DNA of 14,101 nucleotides from Phoronis ovalis (Eukaryota > Phoronida > Phoronidae), in NCBI GenBank assembly GCA_028565635.1, contig JAOXYB010016742.1:22087-36187 (forward strand), read 5' to 3'. The notes under the pieces were generated by a model. The model was given only the letters and a program-made list of their open reading frames with translations, was not told the origin of the DNA and made no database searches. Below, one piece after another: positions 1-12,700 of the stretch (position 1 is its first letter; every line of letters starts with the position of its first letter). Both the position numbers and the translations under genes were made by a program.

Positions 1-526
1 TTAAGGAAATCCACCTGCAAAGCCTAGTATCTGTCTATGAGCCTAGTAAGACATGTTACACCGCCAGCTCAAAATTGGTGTCTCATACATTTAAAATATC
101 TATTACACCTGTCATTGCATAATTTTCAGGTAAAATGGAAATGATGTCCTACTTACAGATTGATTTTAATACATGAGAACTGCTTTAATTGTTCAGTTTA
201 TAGAAAAATTCAAATGCTAACGTAAATCCTTTCTTTATATTAAAAAACATTGTAGAACTGTGCCAGAAATTTTCAACTTACTGAGCTAATGTGTTTTATT
301 TCAAAGTGGAGACATCCATTTTACAAAAATGCTACAAGGGTTTCCTTCTGGCATAAAAAATTCTATGTTTCTGAGAAAATACAGTGCTTTTTATAATTGT
401 TTTAGAGAATGAACTTTTTTAGTATCTCTTTTAAAAATCAGTCTATTTTAATATTTAATAGGACAATTCCAACACTTTTACAAGTTCCATGAAGTTAATA
501 TTTTTTGAAAATCGTCTGAATCTCAC
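1..526 (-). other. intron (partial) downstream of exon 13
   Basis: AT-rich intron beginning at the GTGAGA donor (526-521) and running off the window. No exon, RNA gene or mobile element is recognisable. A nine-base direct repeat (agcctagta at 21-29 and 40-48) is too short to interpret. Confidence 0.85.
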
Positions 527-718
527 CTCTTTAGTGTGTATATAAAATGCAACAGACATATCCAGGATGTTTCTTCTACGTTCAATACGCTCAAGAAATT
601 TATGCATGCGTGCTTCCAACTCTTGCGCTTCATGCCTGATTTCTCGAGGATCACATTCTCCTGTCTGTGCAAGTTCATCTGCAGCCGCTAGCAGCTTGTC
701 GGCATTTGTGATTGTGTT
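527..718 (-). CDS. trio: trio exon 13 in window: spectrin repeat 4, helices B-C
   Basis: 192 bases, 64 codons, window residues 573-636, phase 0 at both ends. It contains NTITNADKLLAAADELAQTG, then ECDPREIRHEAQELEARMHK and ILDMSVAFYIHTKE. The TNADKLL-AA-ELAQTGECDP-EI and LDMSV-F-x-HTKE blocks are nearly identical to vertebrate Trio (from memory). The acceptor is CTGTTTAG and the donor is GAG|GTGAGA. The next family segment (starting near LWxWL) is not seen between here and position 1. Confidence 0.96.
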
Positions 719-3700
719 CTAAACAGAATAAGACACCCAATGTTCTTTAGTAATCTCAACTTGCATTCAGGGTTCCTAACTTAATTATACAATACTACTA
801 CAAGTATATGCAAAACGTTAATATTCTATGAATTTCAGGATTAAATGACTGTATACATAGGCTCTAGAAACATGGATATAAATTTAAGAAAAAATAATAT
901 CAGATAATAGTTATCACTGAACTTATACAATGTTGAAGTTTAGCCAATTTTCCTGCTGAGTATCACTATTTCCTTTATGATCATGAATTCAGATATTACC
1001 AGTAGTAACATTGACTTTCTCCACATGAATTAATATGTAAAAAAGAGATTGATACAAAATTTTATCTAATCACATTTGACCAGATATTCAATAGCAATGT
1101 GAAGATAAAGTTTAATTTTTTAATAAAAATGATACTGTTTATAAATACCATTTGTTTCTTAGCAAAAAACTCTTTCATCTCTACTACTCATCCTTATGCT
1201 ATGATTGTTATGAAATATGAAAGTTATTCTTACCAACTTGAAACTGACATGCACAATATATTGGAAGCAATCATATAGAATACAGCATGCATTATCTGAA
1301 TTTACGTATTTGTCCAACATTAAATTACAGCAATATATAACCATTTATAATTTCCTTACTTTCCAGAACTTCCTGCAATTACCATGTCGAAATGTAACAA
1401 TTATTAATAATTAAATTCCCTGGAATATTAAAACTTCCCGTTTGTATATTTACCTTATTCATTATTGTTAGTAGCTTCTAAAAGTACCTAGCATATGCGA
1501 GGACATCTAGTGGACAATGTAGACTTTCTTTTAACAGTTTTGTTTTCTAACAGGCAACCCTTATACTAATATTTATTTACATGTCACCCTCTTCTAATTA
1601 TTTGAATAGTAGTTTTTACAATTATCTAACTAATGAATTATCTTCCCAAAATTGATCAAACATTGTCTTTAAAATAAACAAACCTGTTCCGACTATCAAT
1701 GAGAATTTTTATGAAAATAATCATGTTCTTAACATAACTTACTGGTAGATTTTATGACTCAGCCAGTCTACCTGTCTCTACTGATCTTAACAAGTAATTA
1801 CAAAATGTATTGACTAATTTCTTGTAAGTGAATTCCACAAGGCCCTCTTCAAAATGTTTGCTAACAGTACAACTAAGCAACTAGGACATGAATTGAGAAA
1901 ATATGTTCACAAAATAATTTGGGAAATGTATGCCATCACTAGGTAAATGAGCACATTCTTGAAATTTTTCTATATTTAAAAATTACAATTCATTGGATGT
2001 TTGAAAGCAAAGATAGAGAAGATGGAGATCAAGGGCAGGGAGAAGAATGGTGAACTCCTGCTGTAGTGCAGCTGGCTGATACAAAGAGAGAATCAAATAC
2101 TACTTAAATTGACATGACATATTTGTTTTACCAACAAAATAGCTACTAACATTCCAAACACTAAAATAACAATTTCAATTAATAAAAATATGATGTCATA
2201 CATTTTCAACTTCCTATAATAAGTTTGTTTAGTTATTTTGTTTATTATTCAAACAATAGCAGAAGCTCAATGAAGTACTATAATCAAACACAGAGTATTT
2301 ACTGGATTAACAAAAGCCATTACTTTCACAATAACTTAATTATAAATAATTAGTCGCCTGCTAAAGATAGCTAAATGATGATCTATTGCAAAGAAAAGTT
2401 CATGCTACAGAAAGAAGACAATGATTAGAAATGATGATGTGTAATTAGGTTTTACTTACCATTTAAACTAAAATTCAATTTTACTAACAAAACATAAATG
2501 GATTATGTTCACCATTTGCAAATGTATGACTAAAGTGAGGACTTAGTGACACTAGTTTTTGTTATCTTCATAATGGTAAGTGCTATAACCCAAACAAAAC
2601 TGTTTTCGAGTAAATGAGGCAACAGGAGACTATAGGTGTCCAAGGGAGATATGCTGCACACTAAGGTGATATCTCTTGCCACTTCTGGTCATAACAAGCA
2701 AAATTTACCATCAATGTACTTCTGGCATTTAAAGAAAGTGCCAATATTCAAAAATGTTGGTGGGGTATGCGGCAAAGCAGAAAAAAGCCTGACCTTGTGG
2801 TAAATAAAGGTGGTGGAGAATATGTGAAAGTTTATGGACCTTAATTTTTCATAAATGTTGTAATTGTGTTTTATGAGTATTTTTTGAAAATATACCCTGT
2901 GGTAGATGTCCAACAAGAAAAGTACACCCTGTGGTACATAATGCTTCTAACATTTATCTTGTACATGGTACCATAACTTCTTTTGTAATATAGTAGTACT
3001 ATTAACTTCCACCTTAACTCAAACACGCATATTTCATGCACCTGGGAATAGTCAAAGCTCAGGTAATGAAAGGTATTTAATTACATTATAGTTTAATAGA
3101 GACAACTCATGAATTATGAATATAATGATAAATATCTAGGTTAGATTTAAATTAATATGAATTTTTTAAAAACTACATACCACTGAATAAGATACAAGAT
3201 ATGGTCGAAATGACTATAAATTTTACATTTCACAAAACTTGTTGATAGCAAAAAAAATATGCTTTGGTTGAATGGGACCATCAGCAATGCTGTATTGCAT
3301 GTTTCTCTTCCGAAGCTTGTTCAGTTTTGTGCAAAGTAACATTGTCATGATGTTACTGAGTTATCTGTGTTGTGATAACAATTTCTACTACGACAGAAAC
3401 AATTTACCAGTACAATCCAGATCACTGATACATGCAATGCTCATAAAATATCAGTTTTCCTATACTTGTCATAAAAATTTGCTGCCCTATCCAAAACTGT
3501 TGTCACATTCAAATATTGAAGCTATATATGTCTGAAACTGGTAGGTCAGAAATCTCTCTCACAAGGGAACTTTTTAACCACAATGGTTGACTCACTACAG
3601 AAGCATTTTATTATTACCTTACTATGTGGAGCTCCCATTCTTGCTGTTGTCACACTGTTGCTGGTTTATTATAAAATGTAAGATTACTCCAGTTACAAGA

Positions 3701-6700
3701 GTTGCTTGCAAACCTTTATATACAATCTTCTTCCTTAACTTCATTGATTGCAATACTAATTAGCTGTCAAACTGCCCTTTACCTTACTACCAACATATTT
3801 GTTTCTTAAGCCAAAACCAGACAGCACAGGACTGACAAAAATATACCACATACTAAGAAAAACATAAGAATAAATTATTTATCCAAAGATCCATCTAGTC
3901 AAATAAACAGTCTCTTGTGTTTCCATACACCCTGGTGGCCTACAGCTACTGATGAAATACTGGTCAATAATTACTTGCTGGTAGCAATGAATAATATTTC
4001 AAAACACATCAAGTACACTAACTGCCCACACCCTCTTGTGTTATACTCCTATTTATTATTCCATCTATGAACCAGAATACAGCAACTTTGTAGCAAGACG
4101 AGTGATTTTTCTAGTATTTCTTATAAATTACTTTATATCCACAAATAAAAAAATGAAGTGAAGCAACATATAAGACATCACAACATTACAAATTACTGCA
4201 GTCCTTGTTGCAAATCCAAATTGTTTGTTATAAAAGCCATTATAAAAAATTTTCATCATCAAACATCTTAACATGGACACCTTTAAATTCCTAACTGTTA
4301 GCCTCTAGATAATATATCCTTCTGTACTGACACAGTGCAATTTTAATTTAAAATCCAACGTATTATCTATTACATATAGTATAAGATCTCTATTATACAG
4401 CAGCATATATAAGTATGTATCACATCTTCGATTACTACATTATAATAGTTTTCTCTGGAAAATGAATTCGTAGTACAGCATGCTGCAAGAAGTAATTATT
4501 CCTTAGGCATTGTTACCTGATTAGACAGGCTTACTGTATGCTCACTCATATATATACAGGAAAATTATTTTCTTGAAATATGACATACCAATATAATGGG
4601 ATACGGCTAAATTTATCGCAATGAAACACGGAGGCAAAGTCCCTTTTTAAAAGATTATTACAAGATTTTCTTCTAAATGGCCTTGAAAATGGGTAGAAAA
4701 TATATAATATGTATTAAATTTACATATTTTTAGAATCTTCTACCATAAATTTAAAATATGAGAAATCTTTCAGCTCATGAAAATTCTGAACACATGTTCA
4801 GTTAGTCTACAGAAACTACTATGAGCCAGAACCATGGATTGATAAAACACCATTAACGTAAACAGATGTCTGTTGTAAGTATACTAATCCTACTCAACTA
4901 ATGAGGATAATGTATACACTAAATAGACACAGAATCTGTAAGAGCAATTAAACACACAGTCACTTTCATGACATAAAGGTTTGTTAATTAAACTAGTCAC
5001 ATGCAATCAGCATACTGCTGTCTAAATATTCATATGTTCTTACGAATGACAGCTTAATGTAAATGTGTTTTTCCAAGAACATGCACTTAAATTTATACAT
5101 TTTTAAGCCCAAAATCTAATTTAATATTAATTTAATACCTAAAACAATTTTCAGTTCTTCTTATGTAATAATTTATATAACAGATGATTGCATTATTTCA
5201 TAAAATATGAGTTAGTGTTAGTTCCAAGAGATACAGTAAAAAAAAAACTTGTTTATTACTAATCTATTAACTGGAAAAAGAACAGCAGTTTATTTCTAAT
5301 GAACAAAATAACCAAGATAGCTGAGTGATGAAATAGAATATAAACAACTAAACTTAACTGACAAAATAACTGTTCAACCACATGGCTAGGAATTTTGTGA
5401 CATTTGAATTTACATTAACAAATAGCAACAACTATAAAACTATCAATTTTCCCTTTGGTAACAAAAAGTGGTTAGGCACATTGTACAAATCAGGCTGATC
5501 CTTTCTTTCAAAATGTAAGTATTGTTATAGCTAAATACCACTGAATAAATTTATAGAAGTACCAATCAAGTAATCTTCTGTACAAAGTTTTAGAATAGCC
5601 TCAATGTATGTCACTATAAGAGAATGACTAACTAATATGTAATACTTATATAGTCCAGTGCCACATGTCACCCTGGATAAACTAGAACTAAGTATGATTC
5701 TCCTATGAATAAACAGTAATGGTGGTCATTGTTAAATACACACTTCACTTTTTGTGACGGTTACATAATTTGCATAAACTGGCAAAATAGTGAAGATTCT
5801 TGGAATTGATAGGCACTGCGCATAACAATAATTTTGAAGATATTTTTTTGAAAGCAGTGTACTATACCTAATACTTTAACTTAATTTTCTTACTTTAGCT
5901 TACGAGAATATCAATTTTTACTGAAAAGAACGAAATTTATTTAACAGTGCAATGAATAAAAGCTAATGTATTTTGTCCTAGCTTCAACCCCTGGACTTGA
6001 AGTACTTTCACAAGTGAATGTTTGCCTTTCACATGTTTTAAAGAAATTGAAATTCTCTAGAGAAATTCAACAACAACTTAGAAAGCACCCTTTAAAAAAA
6101 TAAACAGAATACTGACTTCAAGAAAACATTTTTAAACACTAGTAGTGCTGGTGTACTTTGGATTAGGTACCATGCAATAATCTAGTACAAGACTATTACA
6201 AACAGTAGTAATCCTGTCTTTGTTCATCTATTAGATGTCTGATGCTGTTATAGTTCCTGGGTTTAAATATGAAACAAAGACCAGTTCAGTCTCGGAGAAA
6301 TCAACTACCATCTCTTTGCTACTAACACAATGAACACTCAAATTGGTAAGATTCCACTTAATATAATGCATTTTCTTTATACAATCTGAACTATTTGACT
6401 ACAATTTTTGAATGACTAATCATTTGATAAACATATGGGAAAGTATATTTTCTTTGTTTCTGTGGTGACCAAATTAAAGCCAGTTCTTAACAACAAAACA
6501 TACACATAGATAACAACAGTACTCTGACCTAACTTCAGGAACAAACAAAGTTTATGTGCTTGTTCCATGATCTCTAAATATCATATTGTTCATTAAAGGC
6601 TTTGTCTCTTATAATTACTATAACTATAATCTTTGTTTGTTACACTGTAATTATGAATCATATTAAACACAAAAATAAATGAAGCGAGCTAATCACGCAA

Positions 6701-9700
6701 AAGAGTTCAACAAAAGACTTAGTTATAGTTATATACTTATTTTTAATTGCTTATGTTGGGTATGTCAGAAAAAATTGTAAGATGTATTTATCGTCCTAAC
6801 ATTATTTAATGATTTTCAGCAAGTTTTTCTGCCTGCTTTTACTTCAACGTCAAGTAATGGATTGTTTTTTTTTTAGTTTTAGTGCAAACTATAGATTGCC
6901 ATTAAACTTCAAATAACAATGGTGACCAAATACCAAACAGATGAAAGTACCAAAACAAATGGCAATAAGTGATATTGTTTATTTCATTACGAATCAAGAA
7001 TAAAACTTACTTTCGCAACAACAACTTTTAGAGAAAACAAATGTCTCATTTGGATTATTTGTAGAAAGGTTAATTATTATTTATTATTATGATTACCTAC
7101 CTGAGCAATAGATTCAAAATGTTCATGAGCTTGCTGCAGTGCCTTAGCTCGGTTCAAAGACTTTCCTACAGATCTGTTTTTTTCTAAAAATACATCCCCA
7201 TGGTTGTTCAACCATAGTAAGACCTAAAAAACATTTAAAAGTATACTACTGAAACAAAACAAATAACACCTTTTTCAACAAACTGCTTCTTACATAGCCC
7301 TATGAGAAACTGTCTGACCATGACAATAACTTAAAAATACCTCTGTGTCTTGTAAATTACTGCATTCAAGGGAACCCTGGCTATCTGAATAAAATTTGTG
7401 ACTTTTATCGCTAGTGAAATGTGTGAAGGGTCAAACTAGTAACAATACAATATAAAAACATATTTTGTGAATAACATAGTATTTATTCTGCAGAAAATAC
7501 TCTAACTTGAATTACTTTCTAAATCCGCTATTAAATCAGAAAATGTACAAGAAACATGATTAGGAAATATATAGAGTGATTCATTTGTATCAAAAGATAA
7601 TATGCTCACACATCTCACATTCTTCTCAATCTCCCTCTGGTGGATAAAAACTTGAATCTGCCACTAGACTAAGAAATGGTCCGAAGGAAGAGGAGAGAAA
7701 TTATGGAGAATTACACAGTTACCTGCTTTACATCCTGTTGAAACAACCTGAATCCTAATTTTTGATGAATTTGATTTCTTTTAAGTACCCATGCTTGTTC
7801 TAACTGTCTGTGTTCTGCTAACACCTGCAGAAAATTTTTTTATAATTGCATTAAAAAAACATTAAACTGGTAGTTTGCAATGCGTTTTAACCAACCCTCT
7901 CTGCTACAAATTTGTACCATGTTTTCAAGTGTGTATATAAAAGAGTCCACAAGTAGATTGCAATAAGAAACTTTTTTTGGGAAATAATTTTAACATGTGA
8001 CACAATTTAAATAATAATATTCATAACACAGCATTTCTGCAGTACTGGAGTACACCTTGCAATTTAATATTTTTCTGCAACCTAAAACAAACTAAGCAGA
8101 CCCCAACAAGATAGCAGTTAGGAAAAGGATGTTTCTTAACAGGAGTTCTAATAACCTATTTGCATACATCAGCTGGCAAAGGGATACAAATCCAATTTGT
8201 CCCACAATTTACAATATTACATGAATGATCAATACTATAATTCTCTGCGATATTCATTTAAAAATGTGAAGGACTGCAAGATCAATTGTCTTTGTTCGCA
8301 ACTGCACCGAATGCATGCAAATAGTCTGGTGGATTCCTTTATTGTGATACAGTTGCGGTAATACGTACCTCGTGTATTAAATCCAGCACATGCCTTGCTG
8401 CAGTAGAGTAGTCTGCTTTAGCTGTGATAGAGTTGTTTGTTGTGGAAGCAACAGGGGTTTGTAAGGTATCCAGGAGAGCTTTGCCATCAGCACCAACCTG
8501 ATAAAACAATTAATCGTTTTTTTTACTCAATGCAAGAAATTGTTATAATTGTGCATTTGTCAGCATAATATTCACTGCTGATTATCCTGCATAAGTTGCA
8601 AAAGGTGATCACATAATAAATTATTTTTTTTCAAACACAGTAAATAAGTTGAACTACACTATTTAAACTGAATCTGCTTCATGTTCCTTGCCAATGTTTG
8701 GTTCATTACTTTGAATTTTCTTGCCGTTTAAATGTTTATCCCTCACCTCTCCGTAAGCAAGGCTGATGGTGTCTATGAGGTTCTGATGCTGCTGTACTGC
8801 CACCTCTAGTGCAGGTATCTCTGTTGGCACTTCTTGCTCGTCAATGGCAATTCTCCAGTTAGGCATTTCAATTAAGTACTGAAATCAAGAAATATAGTAG
8901 TTAATGCTAGCTTTATATCCTAAACTTACAGAATCTGAACAGCACCAAAAACAAAAAAATTGAAAAGAAACATATAAGGAAAAAATGAGATCAGCTAAAT
9001 AGCCTTGCTCCTGTTTGAATACAACCAAAGCATAAACTGACATGTTGAAAACAGCCAACAAATATGAACAGCAAAACATTGGTTTATACAAGCAACTATT
9101 CAGTGACATCAACAATGCTAATACTGCAGTACTGTTTCAGATCATTGGACAGCTTCAGAGTGCAAATTGACTGATAAAATTCCAGTTGGGCCCATTACAT
9201 ACACATTGAGCTATGATAAAAGGGGAGCTATTGTGGGTAAATATTTTTTTATACGTCTCCAGTCTGATGTAATAAAAAGTAGTGGAGTTTGAAAACAACA
9301 ACAATTCTCTGTAATATATTCGTCTCATAACATGACACTATCCATATGTATGATAATAAAATTTATAATTAATGCTTGCTTACTTCTTCTGCTTTCCTGT
9401 GTAACATGACTGATAAATGCAACACTGCACTTCTATCTTCAAGTGCTGCAGCAAATGCATTCCACTCATGGTCGAGTTTATTAGCATGTTGTTTGATGGA
9501 GGGCGTTGCGTAATGACCAGCATCCGCTAACCGCTGAGCACCAGACATTATGTTATTGATATTCACATAAGCATTCTGAAAATATTCATATTACATGACA
9601 TTCTTTTCAGTTACGGTAAGAACTTTTACTAAATTACTAAATAAAATCTAAACTGTAACATTTTAAATTAAATTTCAGTCAGCAGCATAATTTTATTTAG

Positions 9701-12700
9701 GTACATAAACAGTAGCTTTTGATGTTTTTATGACAAGGTCTTTAGGAAAGATTAATAGCATCTACACAAATCTCTCCAGAATTATTTTAAGCACTTCCCA
9801 TTTATGATATGAAATTCTTGTACTTTCAGAGAATAATGAACTGTCATAAACAAAAGCTGATAACAGTTTACAAGGGAGTTACAATTAATAAGATCTGACT
9901 AAACAACATTGTACTAAAAATATAGAAATAAAACACACCATTGATTTTTTTGAAAACTGATTATGTTCTTGATTGAGGTTATCTGCTTCTGTGTAGTTTG
10001 TGCCAACTTCTGTATAATTTCTCAAGAAAATATCTGTATGCTGGGAAATCCACTCAAACATCTGGAATATGAAAACAAACAACATGACTTTATAAGGTTT
10101 AGAGAATAAGAGAGCTTCTAGAATAGTGTTTCAGGTATTGTTTAATAAAATTGTACCAGCTTTTCCTTTCAAACCTAAACGAGATTCATATGGATTTTTT
10201 AAAAACAAATGATTTCAGCATAAATCTCGCCATACATGGAATCAGAAAATTCTGTAAGATTATTTGAATTTTTACACACAAATATGTTTGTCCACTTTAG
10301 TACATACCTTTTGCACATCATGTTCAAACAATCTCATTTGTAAGCACTGATCCATTTTGAGTTTCTGTGCATGCCATAACTCTTGTACTCTGTCCATAGC
10401 ACTGTGTAGATTCTCTAAATACTGTGAGATTCTCATGGCAGTTTCTTGCAGGTCAGGGTTCTGGGAGATCATTTCTGCTGAGGCATTAAAGTCTAAAATT
10501 TTCAAATTTTCCTTTTACAAAAAGGTTCTTAAATGGCTGCATTTGCAAGCCATGTTTCAAGTCTTACAACATTTGCAGACATGAATATTCAGTCAGTTTC
10601 AGAGTTTTGAACATTTATCAAGTATGGACAAATAATTCACCAAAGAATCTTGCTATGTTTGGGATTTATATTTTGAATACTGCCATAACTTGCAATCATG
10701 TGTGCTACATTAAAATATGGGATTCGTAAAGTGTCCTTAAGTATCATCAAAACAAGTGAAATCACTAAAGAAATCTTACCATATAAGAATTATTATCTGC
10801 TTAAACAAAATAAATCAAAAATGTTGTGGAAATAAGACTCAAATATAAAGAGTAGCAAAATCATTGGATAAGTTTTGAATTCAGCACATGACTGCTGAAC
10901 CTTAACAAAGATACAGATCACATTTATGATCACAATGGGGACTTGTTTCTTCCATCTCAGTTGATGGACAATCCAACAAACATGCCTCCAATTCACGATC
11001 ATCTTACTGAAAAGACAGACAGTCAGTTTTCTGCCTCTACCAGTTGTTACCAACTCTGATGAACACGCACTGGTGACATTGTAAATTTAGTGTAAGCTGC
11101 TTTTTTATTGTTCCATAACAGACTACTTTTATCTACACAGCCAGTAATACATGTCCATCTTACCAACATTACGAGAACCAGAATGCAGTCCTCTTCCTAC
11201 TTTGTGTAATAATTTTTGTCCTGCTTGAACTAACAAGTCCATAGGTGCATGAAGTAATATTTTTTTAATCCTACTAAGTTCCTCAAGCATATTTCTAGCA
11301 CTGTTTATGGTGTCTGCTAAATCCACACGACGTATTGCACTTTCCAGATAGCCTAATTTTTGTAAAAGATCTGTGGATTTCCAGAGAAAATCTTCTAATA
11401 ACTAAAATAACATATTACAAAACCTTCATTTGTCTTATTAAATTATAAACTTCAGATGGGAAACAACATACTAAATTGCTCACAAAAGTTCTATTTGAAG
11501 TATACCAATGGGTTCTCTTAATAAGCCATGTACTTATCAAAGGGGTTTCTTACTCATAACTTTAACAAGTATGAAGCAAATGTCTGAAAATATTTCCTAA
11601 TAAACTTAATATAAAGTATATTCTATTTTAGTTTAAATATATATGTACCAGTCTAAATTCAATCCAGTCTTCATGATCATATTGTAAGCTGCCATTGAAT
11701 TCTGTTGTGAGCTGAGACGGTTCAATGTGTTTGGACAGGTGTTCCAGAGATATGATGCTTGTCTGTAGAGAAAGTGTAAAATCATTAACTTTTGAAGTTT
11801 GACTCAATTTTTCAAAGCATAGTATCCATTTGAATTACATTAAGTAAACACACAGAAAAATATTCTACATGAAAATGTATTCTACTGTCGTTCATGGCAT
11901 AGGTGCCCAAATATGCAAATAAAAATTAAGTAAATATTATAGCAGACAGATTGTACAAGGCTAAAACTAATTGCTGTTAAAGTGTCTGTAGGCTGCATTT
12001 TCGCCATGCATAACCATTACAGTAACTGTGATTGTATTGCTGAAAGATTACAAATGACGAAGTCTTAACAAGTACAATTAATTACAATGAAGTTTTAATC
12101 CCGACTTTATACTAGTTAATTCTTATATAATCTTCTGTGATCAGAAGCAGACATGAAAATGTACACGAAGTACAATCCTCCCAGCTTTTTCGGAGATTAA
12201 TTTACAAGGTACTACATGGTGGTCTTCAGTTTTATAGAACATTACCTCAAAATGATATTTGGCACTTCCAATACTTGTTTTTTGTTTTTCCCAGAACTTC
12301 TCTGGTTTTATAATGTAAACTGTATGTATGCTGCTGTAGAATGCTTCCTACAATACAAACAACGCTGACAAGTATGAAAATACTGAAAATACTGTGCGAG
12401 GTCAAAAAACCGTACAAATGTAACATCACACATAAGAAAAAATACTTATCACATGAGAGAGGAAAATTATATCACGTTTATAGTATTTTAACTTGTGCTC
12501 AATCAATGGTTGAGCCAGTTCAAAGAACTGGGAGCATAAATCGAAACACAAATGAAGGTTTATTAGTGTATATTGGTACAGTGACCCTCAGGGGGATTGA
12601 TTTAAAGCAACATGGACAAACAATATTTTATTACTAGTTCTTATGCTGCGATTTCCGTACAAATTGAACAAGAAACATCGGTTATGGTAATTTTTCATTC

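Noticed and set aside
1-20. Possible acceptor TTTGCAG (21-15) opening the next trio exon at position 14
   Set aside because: The resulting codons (GTG GAT TTC CTT) do not match the family segment expected after HTKE, and the upstream tract is purine-interrupted; the sequence is cut off too soon to decide.
2018-2095. Purine-rich, GC-richer block that might be a SINE fragment
   Set aside because: No terminal repeats, poly-A tail, target duplication or promoter boxes were found, and no second copy was seen in the window.
2792-2936. Repeated ACCCTGTGGTA at 2894-2904 and 2926-2936, with a one-mismatch copy at 2792-2802
   Set aside because: Three short copies at uneven spacing (102 and 32 bases) with unrelated flanks; too little for a tandem repeat, CRISPR array or transposon end.
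3272-3535. Plus-strand 87-codon open frame in the large intron starting with ATG
   Set aside because: Its translation is a Leu/Cys/Tyr/Asn-rich mix with no recognised domain, no splice or promoter context and no family resemblance; such frames occur by chance in 6 kb of intron.
7070-7095. TTATTATTATTTATTATTAT-like microsatellite next to the exon 12 donor
   Set aside because: It is short and interrupted; ordinary low-complexity AT sequence that does not touch the donor.
10793-11053. Minus-strand 86-codon frame between exons 5 and 6, possibly a cassette exon
   Set aside because: It resembles no Trio segment, the family alignment is continuous across exons 5 and 6, and no well-placed splice pair was found.
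12496-12540. tRNA or tRNA-derived SINE at the inverted-repeat cluster
   Set aside because: No A-box, no T-arm of 5-base-pair stem with 7-base loop, and no acceptor stem of 7 base pairs; only part of the B-box-like TTCAAA is present.
12341-12637. Plus-strand 98-codon open frame, the longest in the window
   Set aside because: It begins antisense to the end of trio exon 3 and runs into the intron; the translation shows no domain and is best explained as a shadow plus chance.
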